From Aselliscus stoliczkanus (taxonomy: Eukaryota; Chordata; Mammalia; Chiroptera; Hipposideridae), in assembly GCA_033961575.1 (NCBI GenBank), contig CM066728.1:104546852-104610851 (forward strand): a DNA stretch of 64,000 bases, in the 5' to 3' direction. Made by a program: the position numbers and the translations under genes. The notes beneath the pieces are model-generated. The model searched no databases. It saw nothing but the letters and a program-made list of their open reading frames with translations, and was not told the origin of the DNA. Numbering within the stretch: the stretch's first letter is position 1; every line of letters begins with the position of its first letter. Below, in pieces: positions 35,857-47,602 of this stretch.

Positions 35857-37799
35857 GTGAGCCTCCTGGGTAGAACAGCGTGGTGCGTGCCTGCAAGGGG
35901 TCGCTAGGTCAGCTGCTCTTGTCTTCTCACACAGCACAGGAGCGTTCAGCCTTTGGTGTTATTGTACTCAGGTCCACGGGGACAGCAAGTGCTAGAAAGG
36001 CTGAGTACAAGATGTTTCTTTCTTCTCTGTCATCCTACTCTGGTCAGAACGGGATGAGCCTTTAAGCATGGACTCTCTACAAGGGTAGTAAGTCCATGTG
36101 GGCTGCTAGGTATTTTTCCTACACAATGTCAACTTGGAAAAAAAGGAAACACGGAAACCTACAGCGCAGAATCCCCTGAAGACATCCAAGATCTTGTGCC
36201 AGAGAATCCTATGAATTAGGAAGGGTCAACACACAGACATTGGTGGCTGGCCTTGGTTGCAAGGCATGACATGGTATTTCCTCTCCTCTTCTGTGTCCCT
36301 CAGGAAAGAAACTGAATACCATGTCTTTGTTATTTAATGTGTTTTGAGAATATGCCTATGCTTCCTTTTGAGTAATTACATTTCTCAGCTTAATTTGTAC
36401 CGCCCCACCCGCCCACCCAATCAATGACACTCAGTCTTCAGTCAATGGAGAGGGAAGTACATTTTTGAAAATAGGATACTGATGTCTCAAAAATCATATC
36501 TATGGCTTGGTTGATTATTTTGCTTTAGTATGAGTCTGATCTCTCTCAACCATCAACTAAAATTCACTTACATTGATAAACTACCCAAGGAATGTAATAA
36601 TCATGATAAAAATAATCAAAACTATAGGAAGAAGATAGGGATAGAATTGCAAGTCCCATTTTATTGTCTAATTATTACCATACCAGGACCATTTATTCAG
36701 TCCTAGAGGCCCTTTGGGGTCCTATGGAAACCTTAAAAGAAAAGAGACTCATTTGGCTCAGAGACTTTTAGAGCAAATAATTGATGTGCTGTCTGACATT
36801 ATGGATCTGGGAACACTGAAGACTTCAGTATGGCTCAAAAAATGGCCATTGTGATATTGACTGAATTATAATCACCATGTCGAATGAAAAGTACAGATCC
36901 TCCTTTAGACACTTGCCAGCGAGTAAGTATACATATTGTCTTTAAGGGAATTACAGTTGAGTTCATGATGGATAGCTTTTATTTTGTTGTAGTTATTTTA
37001 TTTTTTTTTAAACGAGCTGAAATCAGTTGGAAATAGTGGGTATTCTGAACATAGCTTACGTAAGAACAGTGAAGTCTCTTCCTTGTGTTCGGTACATTTC
37101 AGCCTTCCCCCAGCCCCAGGACAATCTGGCCTCTACAGTAGGATCTGAAGAGAGCACCATCAGAAAGGGGACCTTGTATCTGCTCCTGGGATCTGCCCTT
37201 CTTTTTCTGAGAGGTCCATTCTGTTTTGCCCTCCTCTGTTCCTAGGAGCATCCAGCACCTGGAAGCATTCAGTTTGTCAGGTGCCTCCTCATGGCAGTCA
37301 GAAAAATAAATGAAGTCACATAGATCCCACATATTCACTGCACAGGGAGAAGTAGAAGACGAAGGGAGTAGGGAGTGCAAGTTACCACTGGACAACTCCA
37401 CTTAATATTTTAAGAAATACAGTCCGAGGCCTCTAACTTCACTTATTCCTGGAGGGGCTTCACTCCCAACTCCTGCTTCTTAAGTGAGGAGAGATTAAGG
37501 ACACTCACTGAATTCCACTTGGAACCTCTGCTAATTACTAATGGAGACACATGGGGGCCGTTCACTTTCATCTTATAATAGATGAGCCAAGTGTTTTCTA
37601 GTAGTGAATAGGTATTAATTACAATAAGTATTAATTACAACAACAGCAATTTAGATTCCATTCAAGTTCATTATAAAGCCATCTCTGCTTGAAAACTCCA
37701 TGAAAACGAGTAAATATCAGTTCAGATAAATAGATCATTCCAACAGTAAAGCCTTAAATATTGAACACGAATAGTAAAAATAACATCTATTATATACTG

Positions 37800-37859
37800 A
37801 ACTCTTGTTATATGCCAATACTCAGACTTGGGTTTTTACATATGTTATCTCATTTAATC

Positions 37860-37897
<38 letters not shown>

Positions 37898-37980
37898 ATA
37901 GGAGGTATTTTTTCAATATCTCAATGGAGAAACTGAGGCTCATGGAATTTAAATAACCAGCTCCTAAAATGAGCAATTGG
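37800..37980 (-). mobile_element. MIR remnant, antisense, with CA expansion
   Basis: TATGTTATCTCATTTAATCT before the CA run and CAATGGAGAAACTGAGGCTC after it are the inverted MIR core. The CA run at 37862-37897 sits inside the repeat. Confidence 0.55.
37862..37897. repeat. (CA)n microsatellite
   Basis: Eighteen uninterrupted CA units. Likely polymorphic. Confidence 0.97.
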
Positions 37981-39252
37981 ATTTGAAACATTCTATACTC
38001 TTTGGTTAGCAATTTTTGAGAGCTTCATTAGAACTTTTTTTTTTTTTTGAGTAAAGTCTTAGAAAATATTAAAAATCTTTGGGCTGTGATAGTTTGACAT
38101 TAGTGGGTTATGTCAGTAAGATGGCACTGTGACCTTGCTTTTCTTCCATGTTTAACCCATGGAAACAGATGCAACTTAGAGAGGAGTTGAAAAAAAAATG
38201 TTTCAAGAGCCTGTCTTTTTATAAACTATAATTTTTAAGCCATGTTTTGGCAATCATTTGTTCTAGTCAGTTATGGAACTCAGACTTTCCCTTAAAGAAT
38301 TGTTCTGCCAAAATTTGGGGGCCTGAAGTTTTCAGATGGGAAAATCATTTATCTAAAAGAATTTTTGAATGATAATCTTTTCTTCTCAAGTACCTCAGAA
38401 AGAATATGGGTTTCGTAGTGGATCTCCCCATTAATGTCAGTTTTAACATTTTAAGGATTTTAAAAGGAGAAACTTGATTTCAAAACAATTTTCAAAAGAC
38501 TCTAAATTCCTGTAAACATGGGCTATTATCTATACCTCATATTTTGCTAATACTGATTTTGATTATGTATATTGTGTCTAATTTGGTTACTTCCTTAAAC
38601 AAATATTTGTTTTTCTTTTAATTAGCTTAAACAAATATTTTTAATTAGTCACAGCTCAAGGTATCAGTTATTTTCTGGGAGGCAACCAATGTATCAAAAT
38701 TATAGGAACAACATTAAGACCATGACTACCCACAAAATCTAGATCTTTATATTCAGTGAATAGTTATGTTCCATCCTTTGTCTTATGTTAATATTTTGAT
38801 TCCCGTTAGGCAAATGGTTTTAAATGTAAGGGCTTTTTTTTTCTATAATTCTTAATATTAAAATGTTCTGATCTAGGAATTAGAAAACGGGCCCACAGGC
38901 CAGGTCAAACCCAATACTCATATTTGTATGGCTTATGAAATAAGAATAGTTTCTACATTTTTAAATAAGTACCCAAACAATAGCCTTGATTTTGCCTCTT
39001 GGCCCCCAAAGCCTAAAATATTTACTACCAGGCATTGTATGGAAAAAAATTGCTGACTTCTAATGAATTTTAATTTTTTGCTTATAAACACATTTATCAA
39101 GTTCACATGAAGATTTGTTCTTAATGCAGTTTGAAAAGACCCTAAGGATGGCACAAAGAACAGGTGTAGCTGGGAGACACTTGAGTTTTCTGACTCTGGA
39201 ATGCTGGTGGTAGGGTTTGCTGCCCGTTGCGTCACCTGTGTGTCCCTTGCAG

Positions 39253-39390
39253 GACAACTTGGTGGTGCAGGAGAATCGCCACATGTTGGCCATGCAGGAT
39301 CTCCAGAAGGCCCAGGCAGAGTTGGACGCCAAGCAAACAGAACTGGATGTGGTGCAGGCTGAGTATGAACAGGCCATGAGTGAAAAGCAG
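39253..39390 (+). CDS. DNAH5: DNAH5 exon 14: stalk coiled coil CC2
   Basis: This exon of 138 nt encodes 46 codons, window residues 799-844, both ends phase 0. It reads [20 protein letters not shown], then [16 protein letters not shown]: heptad, proline-free helix returning from the binding tip. Acceptor TCCCTTGCAG, donor GTAACG. Its neighbour exons carry the tip and the rest of CC2. Confidence 0.97.
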
Positions 39391-39699
39391 GTAACGGTCC
39401 TCAGCCTGGGAAGAGACTGTCACACACCTGCACAGGTCTGCTGAAGCTTTCATTCCTTCTCTACTCTCTCACTCCCAGGGTGTGGTTTTCACCCGGGATT
39501 CATTTAATGTACACATAACATATGCATAGCACATGATCCCTCACTAAGCCCTGGAGTGTGTTTCTAACAGACACCAGGGACTTTTGGTGTGATGTCAGGG
39601 TGTTCAGCCAAGATAGGAGTCAGTTCTGCAACATTCGGAGTTTCCTTATTAACGGTGATGATAACAGCATCTTTGTAACATTTTTTCTTATATTTTTCA

Positions 39700-39900
39700 A
39701 ATTCTATCCCCCCCCATTTATTTAATCTTTGAAACAATCTTTCAAGGTAGGCAGATAATTTTATTTTATTCTTTTAGAGAAAAGAGGTGCAGAGAGGACA
39801 AGAGACTGGCTCATGTTCATAGGCAGGGGTCCTAGGGCTGGACTAGACCCTGGTCTTCTGATGTCTACTGAGGCCTCTGCCAAACCAACAGAGCTGGCCA
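39700..39900 (-). mobile_element. MIR remnant, antisense
   Basis: CAATCTTTCAAGGTAGGCAG, AAAGAGGTGCAGAGAGGACA, AGACTGGCTCATGTTCATAG and CTGGACTAGACCCTGGTCTT follow inverted MIR order. Confidence 0.6.
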
Positions 39901-42176
39901 TGTGGCTGTATGCCAGTGACAGTGACCATCCACAGCCTTCTCAACCTACACATATTTTGCGGCGTTAGCACCTTTCAGAATCTAGGTTCATCTGTTTCGC
40001 ATACACTGGGCAATAAGCTCTTTATTCTATTTGTGCTAATTCTGACTCCACTGCGGCCTCCTCCCTTCTGGTAATCAAGGAAGATTTAACATAGTCCTAA
40101 TATAGTTCAAGTTTCATGACCCCTCACTTGCACAGGGCACCATGAGTGCTGGGGTTACTAGGAGTTGTAGCGTGTTCTATGGGGACAGCAAACCAGGTTA
40201 CCATTGGCAAGTCTCTGTGTGTAAGCATTCAGATGACATGCCTAGAGATTCCAGAGGAAAGGCACCTGAGTTTCTAAGTTACCAGGACTTTGTAGTGGTT
40301 CCCCTCCCCCTTATTCTAACTGCATGTTCTATTTGGTATTTTGTATTTATAAAAATACTTTCATGATTTTCTTAAAGTGGTCTCTAGATTATGTAAGCTT
40401 CTGGTCCCACAAAATCTTTATTTGCCTCTGATAAATACTTGGTAAATAAGAGCTAGGTTCTCTCTGTTCTTTGCTGATTTTACGACGTTTACTCTGACTC
40501 TTCTTAGCCATCTCTTGGCTGGACGGAGATTCCTCATCTCCTGGTGTGTTCCGTGATCAGAGCCCCAATGAGGGGATTTAGTGAACTTTTCAGTTTCAAC
40601 GGGTGCAGAGTGTATGATATTTTCTCTTAAAGATAAGCCCCCTGAAAGTAAAAGAAGAGCATTTTAGAAGGTTTAAGGAGGTAATTATATAGCACCTATT
40701 TGGGTTAGTTACTTATGCCCTATGGAATCCACTTATTATAAAAGAGAAAATTAACATTGCAGTTTGAAAGAACACTTTAGAAGCTGTGAGAAAGGAGTGT
40801 TCATTTTTATCTTTTGGACTTTCGCTTCTGTTGGGCAACACTACTGAAGACAGTAAAATATTTTACAGCCTCATTTTATTATGTTTCAGTTGTAACTTTT
40901 TGCCTTAGTTCATTCAATAAGCTTTTTTGTTTTTGAGCATCTATGACTCTGACTTTAAAACTAAAGTTTCAACAAATGTCAAGTTTTTAAAATTAAAAAC
41001 CTTAATCTGGCTGTAAGCCCACCTGCCATCCATATACTGGAGTGAACTTGACCTTTGGTCATATTGTTGCGCCTTATCCCTCCATTAGGCTCCATGATAG
41101 TCACGGGGCTTACGGATTCCCAGAAGGCAGGGGCAGGGCCTGGAGTCTACAGTTTATCATGGTCATGGCCAGTAACCTCATGACCCAGGCCCGTGCGCCC
41201 CTGTAGGAATGTGTGTCCTGCTTCTCTCTGCACAGGGCAGTGCCTTTGTGTGGGACCCATTTCCCTGGCCCCTGTGGACAGCTAGCCATGCTCTGGGAGT
41301 CCTATGAGACAGTGGGCTTGGGGCATGGGGCTGCTCATGGAACCAGGAAATTCTGCACAGCCCCAGCCAGGCTCAGAGGGAAAATCTCTCCTCCCTCCTG
41401 CACCTTCAGACATTTGTTCCTCTTCCATCCTCATATCCCATTCTGCCAGAGGAACCCGGCTTCCAGAAACAAAGCCAGGAGAGGTGGGGCCTGGCCATTG
41501 TCTTATTTGGCCAATTGGGAATGGGGATGGGAATTTTAGGAAGACAACTTAATCTTAAAAATATCTTTTACATGAAATGTCTGTTTCAGAGGCAGGCAGA
41601 AATAAATGAAGGAGCACCATACTTCCCAGTGGGCATCTTTCTTCTTGGAGAGGAACAAACAAATGTGGGCTCTGTAGCTGTGGAGATGAACCTCTCAGCT
41701 GCACTTTTAGCTTTCCTGCATTAACTCCAAGGGAAGGAAAATAGAGAAGAGACTAGAACAAATTGGAATAAATATCTTGCTTTTAAACCACACTGTACTG
41801 TGTTATTACCACAAAAGTAATTCATATTCCTTATAGAAAATACACATAAGTAACCCTGCAGACAAACCTAAAAATATTTTTCTCTTTATTTTTTTCATAG
41901 CTGAATGTATGCCTGGCTTTACATATATTTTAAATCCATTTAAAACTATAGCAGATAATACTTCAGTTTATACTGCTTTATAAATTGAAATCTTAATGAT
42001 ATATCATGATTATCTTTCTTGGTTATAAAAATTTTTATAAGATAATTTTTAATGACTTCAGAATCTTCTTCTTCATGATACTTATACCTGAACTTCTAGT
42101 GAGTAGTCACATAGCTAAACCTTTATCCATATCTATTATTATTTCACTAGTATAAATTTTTTACAAATAGAACTAG

Positions 42177-42184
42177 CAGTTGTT

Positions 42185-42256
<72 letters not shown>

Positions 42257-42832
42257 TTTTTTATACATTGCTTTGCACTTTGATTTTTCAGATTTCCATT
42301 AAGCCAACCAGATACTTTTCCAATTGTATGGATTTTTTTTTTTTTTTTTTTTTTTTTTAGATTTTATTGGGGAATTGGGGGAGGGGAACAGCATTGGGGA
42401 ACTGGGTAAGGGGAACAGACAAGTTGCTGTCCTTTTGTTCTTCAGTCTAGTTGTGGAAGACGCTGCTTCACTGTCCCATGTTGGTATTATCATTGCGCTC
42501 TTCCAGGGTGAGGCAGATCGGTCGCTGACCTCTGGACAGCTGCTCACGGTGTCTCTGGCAGCTCACGCAGGCCACTCACTCCAGCTGCCAGGTGCTCACG
42601 CTGGCTGCCGGCCACTCACTGTAGCCTATGGCAGCCACTGCAGCAGGGGCTGCAGCCTACGCCCTCGCAGGCGACTCTTGGCAGCCCAGCTCCAGGTGGA
42701 GCTGTTGTTCACCATCTTAGCTGTAGAGGGCAGTGTCACTGGCCTTCATGTGGTATCTGAACTGGGGCAGCTGGCATCCCAAGTCAGCTCTTAACCAATG
42801 TGCCACTCAGCTGGCCCCCAACAGTTGTTTCT
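42177..42832 (-). mobile_element. Long SINE with apparent 3' transduction and (GAAA)n tail
   Basis: The SINE body (minus strand, head near 42818, poly(A) at 42331-42359) is followed on minus by ~70 bp of non-SINE sequence (42263-42330) and then a long (GAAA)n tail (42183-42262). The 11-bp word CAGTTGTTTCT lies at 42177-42187 and again at 42822-42832, so the whole block appears to have inserted as one unit. The pattern fits read-through of the SINE transcript into flanking DNA before retrotransposition. Confidence 0.75.
42183..42262. repeat. (TTTC)n microsatellite
   Basis: About 18 TTTC units followed by a T run. As the tail of a minus-strand SINE it reads (GAAA)n on the element strand. Confidence 0.97.
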
Positions 42833-43417
42833 GAAAATAGAGAAACAGAGCCATTTCTAAACAACTAAGCACTGAGTGACATCAGTGTGTGGAAGTCTGG
42901 TTAAAGATCTTTTGTTGGCCCAGGGAGCAGCTGAGCCAAGTGTATGAATGAGCTTCAGAACACTGTGGTCTGAAGATAATCTAAAGTTTCTCCTAAGGGG
43001 AAAGCAGATGCGGTGTTAGATAAAGCAATGCTGATGCTAAAATTTACCAGAAGAAATTTTCCCAACTTTTAAAATAGGGATTTTTTAATATTTTTTGTGC
43101 GATGTGATATTAGCATACATGCTACTATGTTATTTCTATTTTTCTTTATAAGGAAATCATAAATAATGCAAATTTCCATGATCTCTCAGTTGTTAACATT
43201 TGGGGAGGGTCTGACCAATTGGCTCAGTTCCATAGAGGCAGGCAGGCTCTGGCTGACCCAAGCACCTGGAAATTGAATCATATGCTTCCTATGAAATAGG
43301 AATAATAGCTCACATGTCTCAGAAAGGCAGATAATAAAAATGTTTTAGATTGTATTTTTGAGCCAGAGGCTATATTTATCTGAACAAGAGTTTTCTCCTG
43401 GTTATGACCTTTGTTAG

Positions 43418-43553
43418 ACCTTGCTTGAGGATGCAGAGCGATGCAGACATAAGATGCAGACTGCTTCCGTGCTCATTGGTGGTTTGGCAGGAGAAAAGGA
43501 AAGATGGACAGAGCAGAGCAAAGAGTTTGCTGCACAGACTAAGAGACTTGTCG
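43418..43553 (+). CDS. DNAH5: DNAH5 exon 15: end of CC2
   Basis: This exon of 136 nt encodes window residues 845-889 plus one base of a Gly codon (phase 0 to 1). It reads [20 protein letters not shown], then [16 protein letters not shown] and TKRLV. The LIxGLxGExxRW motif marks the passage from stalk to AAA5 in all dyneins. Acceptor TTTGTTAG, donor GTATGT. Confidence 0.97.
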
Positions 43554-43659
43554 GTATGTAAACCCTTTTATTAATGAGATTATGTGTTGACTATGATAGG
43601 CAGTTAACAAATTTAAGCTTTAATCAGAATACACACCAACACTTGATTACTTCAATTTC

Positions 43660-43665
43660 GTGTGT

Positions 43666-43697
<32 letters not shown>

Positions 43698-43698
43698 A
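43660..43698. repeat. (TG)n microsatellite
   Basis: TG units with one TA interruption near 43669. Confidence 0.93.
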
Positions 43699-43789
43699 CA
43701 GCTATTTCAGATGGATAAATACTGCTTTGGCATCTATGCAACCCTTATTAAATGTGTTAATGACCTTTAAACCTCTTATTGTCAGGTCA

Positions 43790-43965
43790 CTTTTTAAAAT
43801 TAAATTTATTGAGGTGACATAGTTTAATAAAATTATATAGGTTTTAAGTGTACAATTCTATAACATATCATCTATGTATTGCATTGTGTGTTCACCATCC
43901 ACAGTCAAATCTCCTCCTATCACTATATATTTGACCTCCTTAGTAGAAAAGGATAAAGGAAGTCA
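43790..43965 (-). mobile_element. L1 3' end, antisense
   Basis: TTTATTGAGGTGACATAG, TAGGTTTTAAGTGTACAATT and TTGTGTGTTCACCATCCACA match the same 3'-UTR text seen at 57055-57200. Confidence 0.75.
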
Positions 43966-44326
43966 AATATCAGATCACTTTTGAATTCTCCTCTGAGTGA
44001 ATGGTGATCTTGGTCAAGGTCACTTTGAGTGGAGGCTCTGTCTTCTGAAGTTTTGTATCTTAAACTCAGATGTCGTCCTCTCACATCCAACAGGAGTCAA
44101 AATAACCCAGTGCTTGACTGTTAGCGGTCAGTCTTTGGTGGACCATTTGGATTCTGTTTAACAGTGAACCAACTACTGCTTATTCACCAAGACACAGTAA
44201 CATGTGGTTACAATTTGGTTTCTGGAATTTAGTTTAAAAGAATGGTTATCTTTTTTACTTTTAATATATGTACAATTACAAGTTTGATCCTAAAATGTTT
44301 CAGTGGCATTTTATTTTCCCTTTTAG

Positions 44327-44643
44327 GGGATGTTTTGTTGGCCACGGCTTTTCTGTCTTATTCTGGTCCATTTAACCAAGAATTTCGCAATCTGCTATTA
44401 AATGACTGGCAGAAGGAAATGAAAGCCCGGAAAATTCCATTTGGGGACAGTCTAAATCTCACCGAGATGTTGATTGATGCTCCTACGATTAGTGAATGGA
44501 ACCTCCAAGGCCTGCCAAATGATGACCTGTCCATTCAGAATGGGATTATTGTCACAAAGGCATCTCGCTATCCTTTGTTAATAGATCCACAGACTCAAGG
44601 CAAGATCTGGATTAAAAATAAAGAAAGCCAAAATGAACTCCAG
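44327..44643 (+). CDS. DNAH5: DNAH5 exon 16: AAA5
   Basis: At 317 nt this is the longest coding exon here, window residues 890-995 (phase 1 to 0). It opens [20 protein letters not shown], the start of AAA5, followed by the typical [32 protein letters not shown] and [21 protein letters not shown]5 keeps the AAA fold but does not hydrolyse ATP. It probably equals human exon 63, which I recall as the site of a recurrent disease deletion (unverified). Donor is CAGGTAGTT. Confidence 0.97.
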
Positions 44644-45203
44644 GTAGTTTCTGTTTGAGTATATTTATGTGATTAGTCAAGTGTTATGGCCTCAGATAGA
44701 TCAGCAAGAATCTGGGAATAAAAAAATATTTGATACTTAGAAATAACTTCTAAAGTTTGCGTTATTTTAGTGTTTGTGTCAATCTCTATTAATGTCACCT
44801 TTCAAAGGTTTCACACTCTTTTCTGTCAGGGCCTAAGACTCTCTCTGATAAACAGAGCAGATTGCAGCTGTGTCACAGTAAATGTCAGCATTTTATTGGG
44901 ACACTTCAAAATTATTCCATGATGCTCTGTCACGAAAGTGGTGCTGGTGAGGAAAAGGCAGCAATGCAACACAGAGCCTTTCCATACTTCCTAGTAAAAG
45001 GGAATGATGGTGTGCTAAGGAAAAGAATGGAAACTGTTGAAGCTTTCTGTATCATTTAACCGTATGTGGTTCTAAGTAAGGATCTCTAAACTCTCTGTAT
45101 CTGTCTCAAGTGATGGAATGCTTAGGTACCACTTACTATCAGTTATTTATGTATCACATCAAGATACCATCGGTCAAGAGCACCATTTTGATTTGGTTTC
45201 TAG
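44644..45203 (+). other. Intron 16 of window
   Basis: A 560-bp intron, no element recognised. Confidence 0.8.
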
Positions 45204-45359
45204 ATCACATCTCTAAATCACAAATACTTCAGAAACCACCTGGAGGACAGTCTTTCTCTTGGAAGGCCTTTGCTGATCGAAGATGTTGGGGAGGAATTAG
45301 ATCCAGCCCTGGATAACGTTTTGGAGAGAAACTTCATTAAGACTGGGTCTACCTTTAAG
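45204..45359 (+). CDS. DNAH5: DNAH5 exon 17: AAA5
   Basis: This exon of 156 nt encodes 52 codons, window residues 996-1047, both ends phase 0. It reads [20 protein letters not shown], then [18 protein letters not shown] and [22 protein letters not shown] is the conserved Walker B-like strand of AAA5 in axonemal dyneins. Acceptor TTGGTTTCTAG, donor GTATGT. Confidence 0.97.
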
Positions 45360-45539
45360 GTATGTGAAAGCTATTTACAATATGCAGAACAATTACCATG
45401 AGGCCATAGGTAAAGTTTTCTCAATAGGCAGCAACTCAAATTCAAGTCAGTGGTAGGAGGCAGTTGCTTTTCTCTTCTTAACTTCCTGAGTTGGGATTAA
45501 GATATTCAAGAGTAGTCCTTTTAGAAATACCTACTTCAC

Positions 45540-45930
45540 ATGTGTAATAAAGTCTGACTCCATTTTGATGTTTGACTGTGGACAGTTTTCGGGCCCCATC
45601 ATGCCCCTCTCCCATTATATCCCAAATCTGGGCAAGCTGTTAAGAAAATCTGGGTAGTCCCTCCTTTGGCACTGGTGAGAAATTCAAACCATGTGAGCCC
45701 CTGTCCATGCCTGTGTGTGGGAACCCCCATCCCAGTCCCATCCCTTAATCACCATAAACTCCTAAAACAGCTGCCCTCCTGATGTTTTCGACCTGCTTGG
45801 GAGCCTACCGTAATCTCCCCAGAAAAATCTCACTATGAGTACTAAACCTTTTCATACCCTTTTGGTTCATGTGTGACATCATCAGTCTTGACTTCTGAAC
45901 CAATGTTTGTGTGAGGACTCCATCTCACTT
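45540..45930 (+). mobile_element. Possible solo LTR of an endogenous retrovirus
   Basis: Starts TGTGTAATAAAGTCTGAC and has compositional features of a class I LTR: C-rich middle, CATAAACTCCTAAAAC and, near the 3' part, CTAAACCTTTTCATACCC then GGTTCATGTGTGACATCATC. Terminal dinucleotides and duplication could not be fixed, no internal gag/pol/env is present, so it would be a solo relic. Weak call. Confidence 0.35.
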
Positions 45931-45997
45931 CTGCAGTATGATCACAGTTTTTGGTGATAAATTCTGTTCTCTAATTATAAATTCTATAATATTTGAA

Positions 45998-46117
45998 CTT
46001 CCTCCTTCCTCCCCTTCCTTCCTTCCTTCCTTCCTTCCTTCCTTCCTTCCTTCCTTCCTCTCCTTTCTCTCCTTCCTTCCTTCCTCTTCTCCCTCCCTCC
46101 TTCCCTCCCTCCCTCCT
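45998..46117. repeat. Homopyrimidine (TTCC)-rich tract
   Basis: 120 consecutive C/T bases on the + strand, with a TTCC core from about 46009. The opposite strand is pure purine. Mirror-symmetric parts could form a triplex (H-DNA). It also yields meaningless Glu/Lys/Gly and Pro/Ser/Leu reading frames. Confidence 0.96.
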
Positions 46118-46276
46118 AGTGGCTTGAAGCCCTGTGAATGCCTGATGACCATTTCTTTTTAAATATAAATTATCTCTAGGTACATAATTGTTTAAAGCAA
46201 TACTTGATCCTATACAAAAAGACACAGAAAGATGTATCTCTGTTTTATTACTTTTAACTTGCTTTTTATAAAAAAG

Positions 46277-46459
46277 GTGAAAGTTGGTGATAAAGAAGAA
46301 GATGTGCTGGAGGGCTTCAGACTCTACATTACCACCAAACTGCCCAACCCCGCGTACACCCCTGAAATAAGTGCTCGGACCGCTATCATTGACTTCACTG
46401 TCACCATGAAAGGTCTAGAAGATCAGTTATTGGGGAGAGTCATTCTCACAGAGAAGCAG
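46277..46459 (+). CDS. DNAH5: DNAH5 exon 18: AAA5 C-terminal side
   Basis: This exon of 183 nt encodes 61 codons, window residues 1048-1108, both ends phase 0. It reads [20 protein letters not shown], then [14 protein letters not shown] and [32 protein letters not shown] is a dynein-wide signature of AAA5. Acceptor CTTTTTATAAAAAAG, donor CAGGTAAGT. Confidence 0.98.
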
Positions 46460-47381
46460 GTAAGTGAAGTATGGCCACCTCCTTTCTTGCATTGTGTCAT
46501 GACTTTTTCATTGATGAAAACAATGATAAAAGTTGAAGTGGGATTGAGTTTTGCCCCCTTTTATTCCTCTGTTTTTTTCCATTATTAATTCCCATGTCTT
46601 GGGTATCTACTTATCAATTATCTACCCAGTATGGTTCATCTGCAACTCATAAATCACATATATCATCAATTGATCTTGTATAGCCTAATGATGTAGCTAT
46701 GAGAATATCATCAGCCTTATATTCAGCATCATTATTCTGGTTTTATATCACTTTATTTTTCTCAAGAGTTTTTTCTATTGTGAGTTTGATTCGTCTGTGA
46801 ACTTGTAGCTTTCTAGTAAACGTCCAGGTTTTCCTTTCATGTGATTTATTTTTATACTTTTGGAATATAAAATGAAAACGTTATTCTTAGAGAAGACACA
46901 ACATTGTCACTCTTTATTTATTATCTAAGAGCTGTCTGAATATGTCATGAGATGATAGAAGTTTGTAACACTAGGGTTACACGGATCACCATCTGGAAGC
47001 TACAAGCATATCTCCAGATCTGTTTCCTCTACTCCTATTTTATGGGATAACTTAAAGGTCAATGAAAAAAGGCCAGTAATTTAGAAACTCCCTTGTTCTG
47101 AGTCAGTACTTTTTCTAGGGAACATGTGAGTGTGAAGCAAAGAAAGCTAGAGGATTTTAGTAGGACTGCTTTGGTAAAACTGGATGAACTGAAAGTTCAT
47201 ATTGATTTTCTTCTGAATTCAGTAGCAGTGAGGAGTTTAGTTTACTCTAATGACCCCTTCTACACTGACCTAAAGATTTATTTAGGTTAAAACTATTGGC
47301 AAAATCTTTGGAGTTGTCCCTCCCATTATTTTTACCTTTTCTATATGTTGTATCATGCTTGCTCTTCTGAGCCCTTTTATA

Positions 47382-47602
47382 TACAGAGGATGCCAAAAAA
47401 ATTGTATACACATTTTAAGAAAGGAAAAGACTATATTAAAATTACACTGACAGTAACAACGTTGAGCACCTCTTGTAATTGCAGAAGTCAAATGTGACTT
47501 GTATTCATTCATCTTTTGTTATTGATATATATTATTACAATTTTAATAGTTATTTTCTTTTCTTAAAATGTGTATAGTTTTTTTTTTTTGGCACCCTCTG
47601 TA
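47382..47602. mobile_element. Mariner-type MITE, copy 2
   Basis: About 220 bp bounded by TA. Left end CAGAGGATGCCAAAAAAATT and CACATTTTAAGA; right end in reverse CAGAGGGTGCCAAAAAAAAA then CACATTTTAAGA. Internal GAGCACCTCTTGTAATTGCA and GTGACTTGTATTCATTCATC match copy 1 at 28967-29207. Better preserved than copy 1. Confidence 0.82.

Larger units (their letters stand above)
35857..39252 (+). other. Intron 13 of window
   Basis: About 3.4 kb. A MIR-like stretch containing a CA microsatellite is at 37800-37980. 35857-37800 and 37980-39252 show no identified element. Confidence 0.8.
39391..43417 (+). other. Intron 14 of window
   Basis: About 4.0 kb. A MIR lies at 39700-39900 and a long SINE with a TTTC microsatellite at 42188-42821. 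39900-42170 has no element I can name. Confidence 0.8.
43554..44326 (+). other. Intron 15 of window
   Basis: A 773-bp intron with a TG microsatellite (43660-43698) and an antisense L1 3' end (43790-43965). Confidence 0.85.
45360..46276 (+). other. Intron 17 of window
   Basis: A 917-bp intron with a possible solo LTR (45540-45930) and a 120-base pure pyrimidine run (45998-46117). Confidence 0.8.

Noticed and set aside
42183..42262. CRISPR-like or satellite array
   Set aside because: Simple TTTC microsatellite in a vertebrate intron, no spacers.
45911..46225. Open frames on both strands rich in Pro/Ser/Leu or Glu/Gly/Lys
   Set aside because: Low-complexity translation of the homopyrimidine tract.
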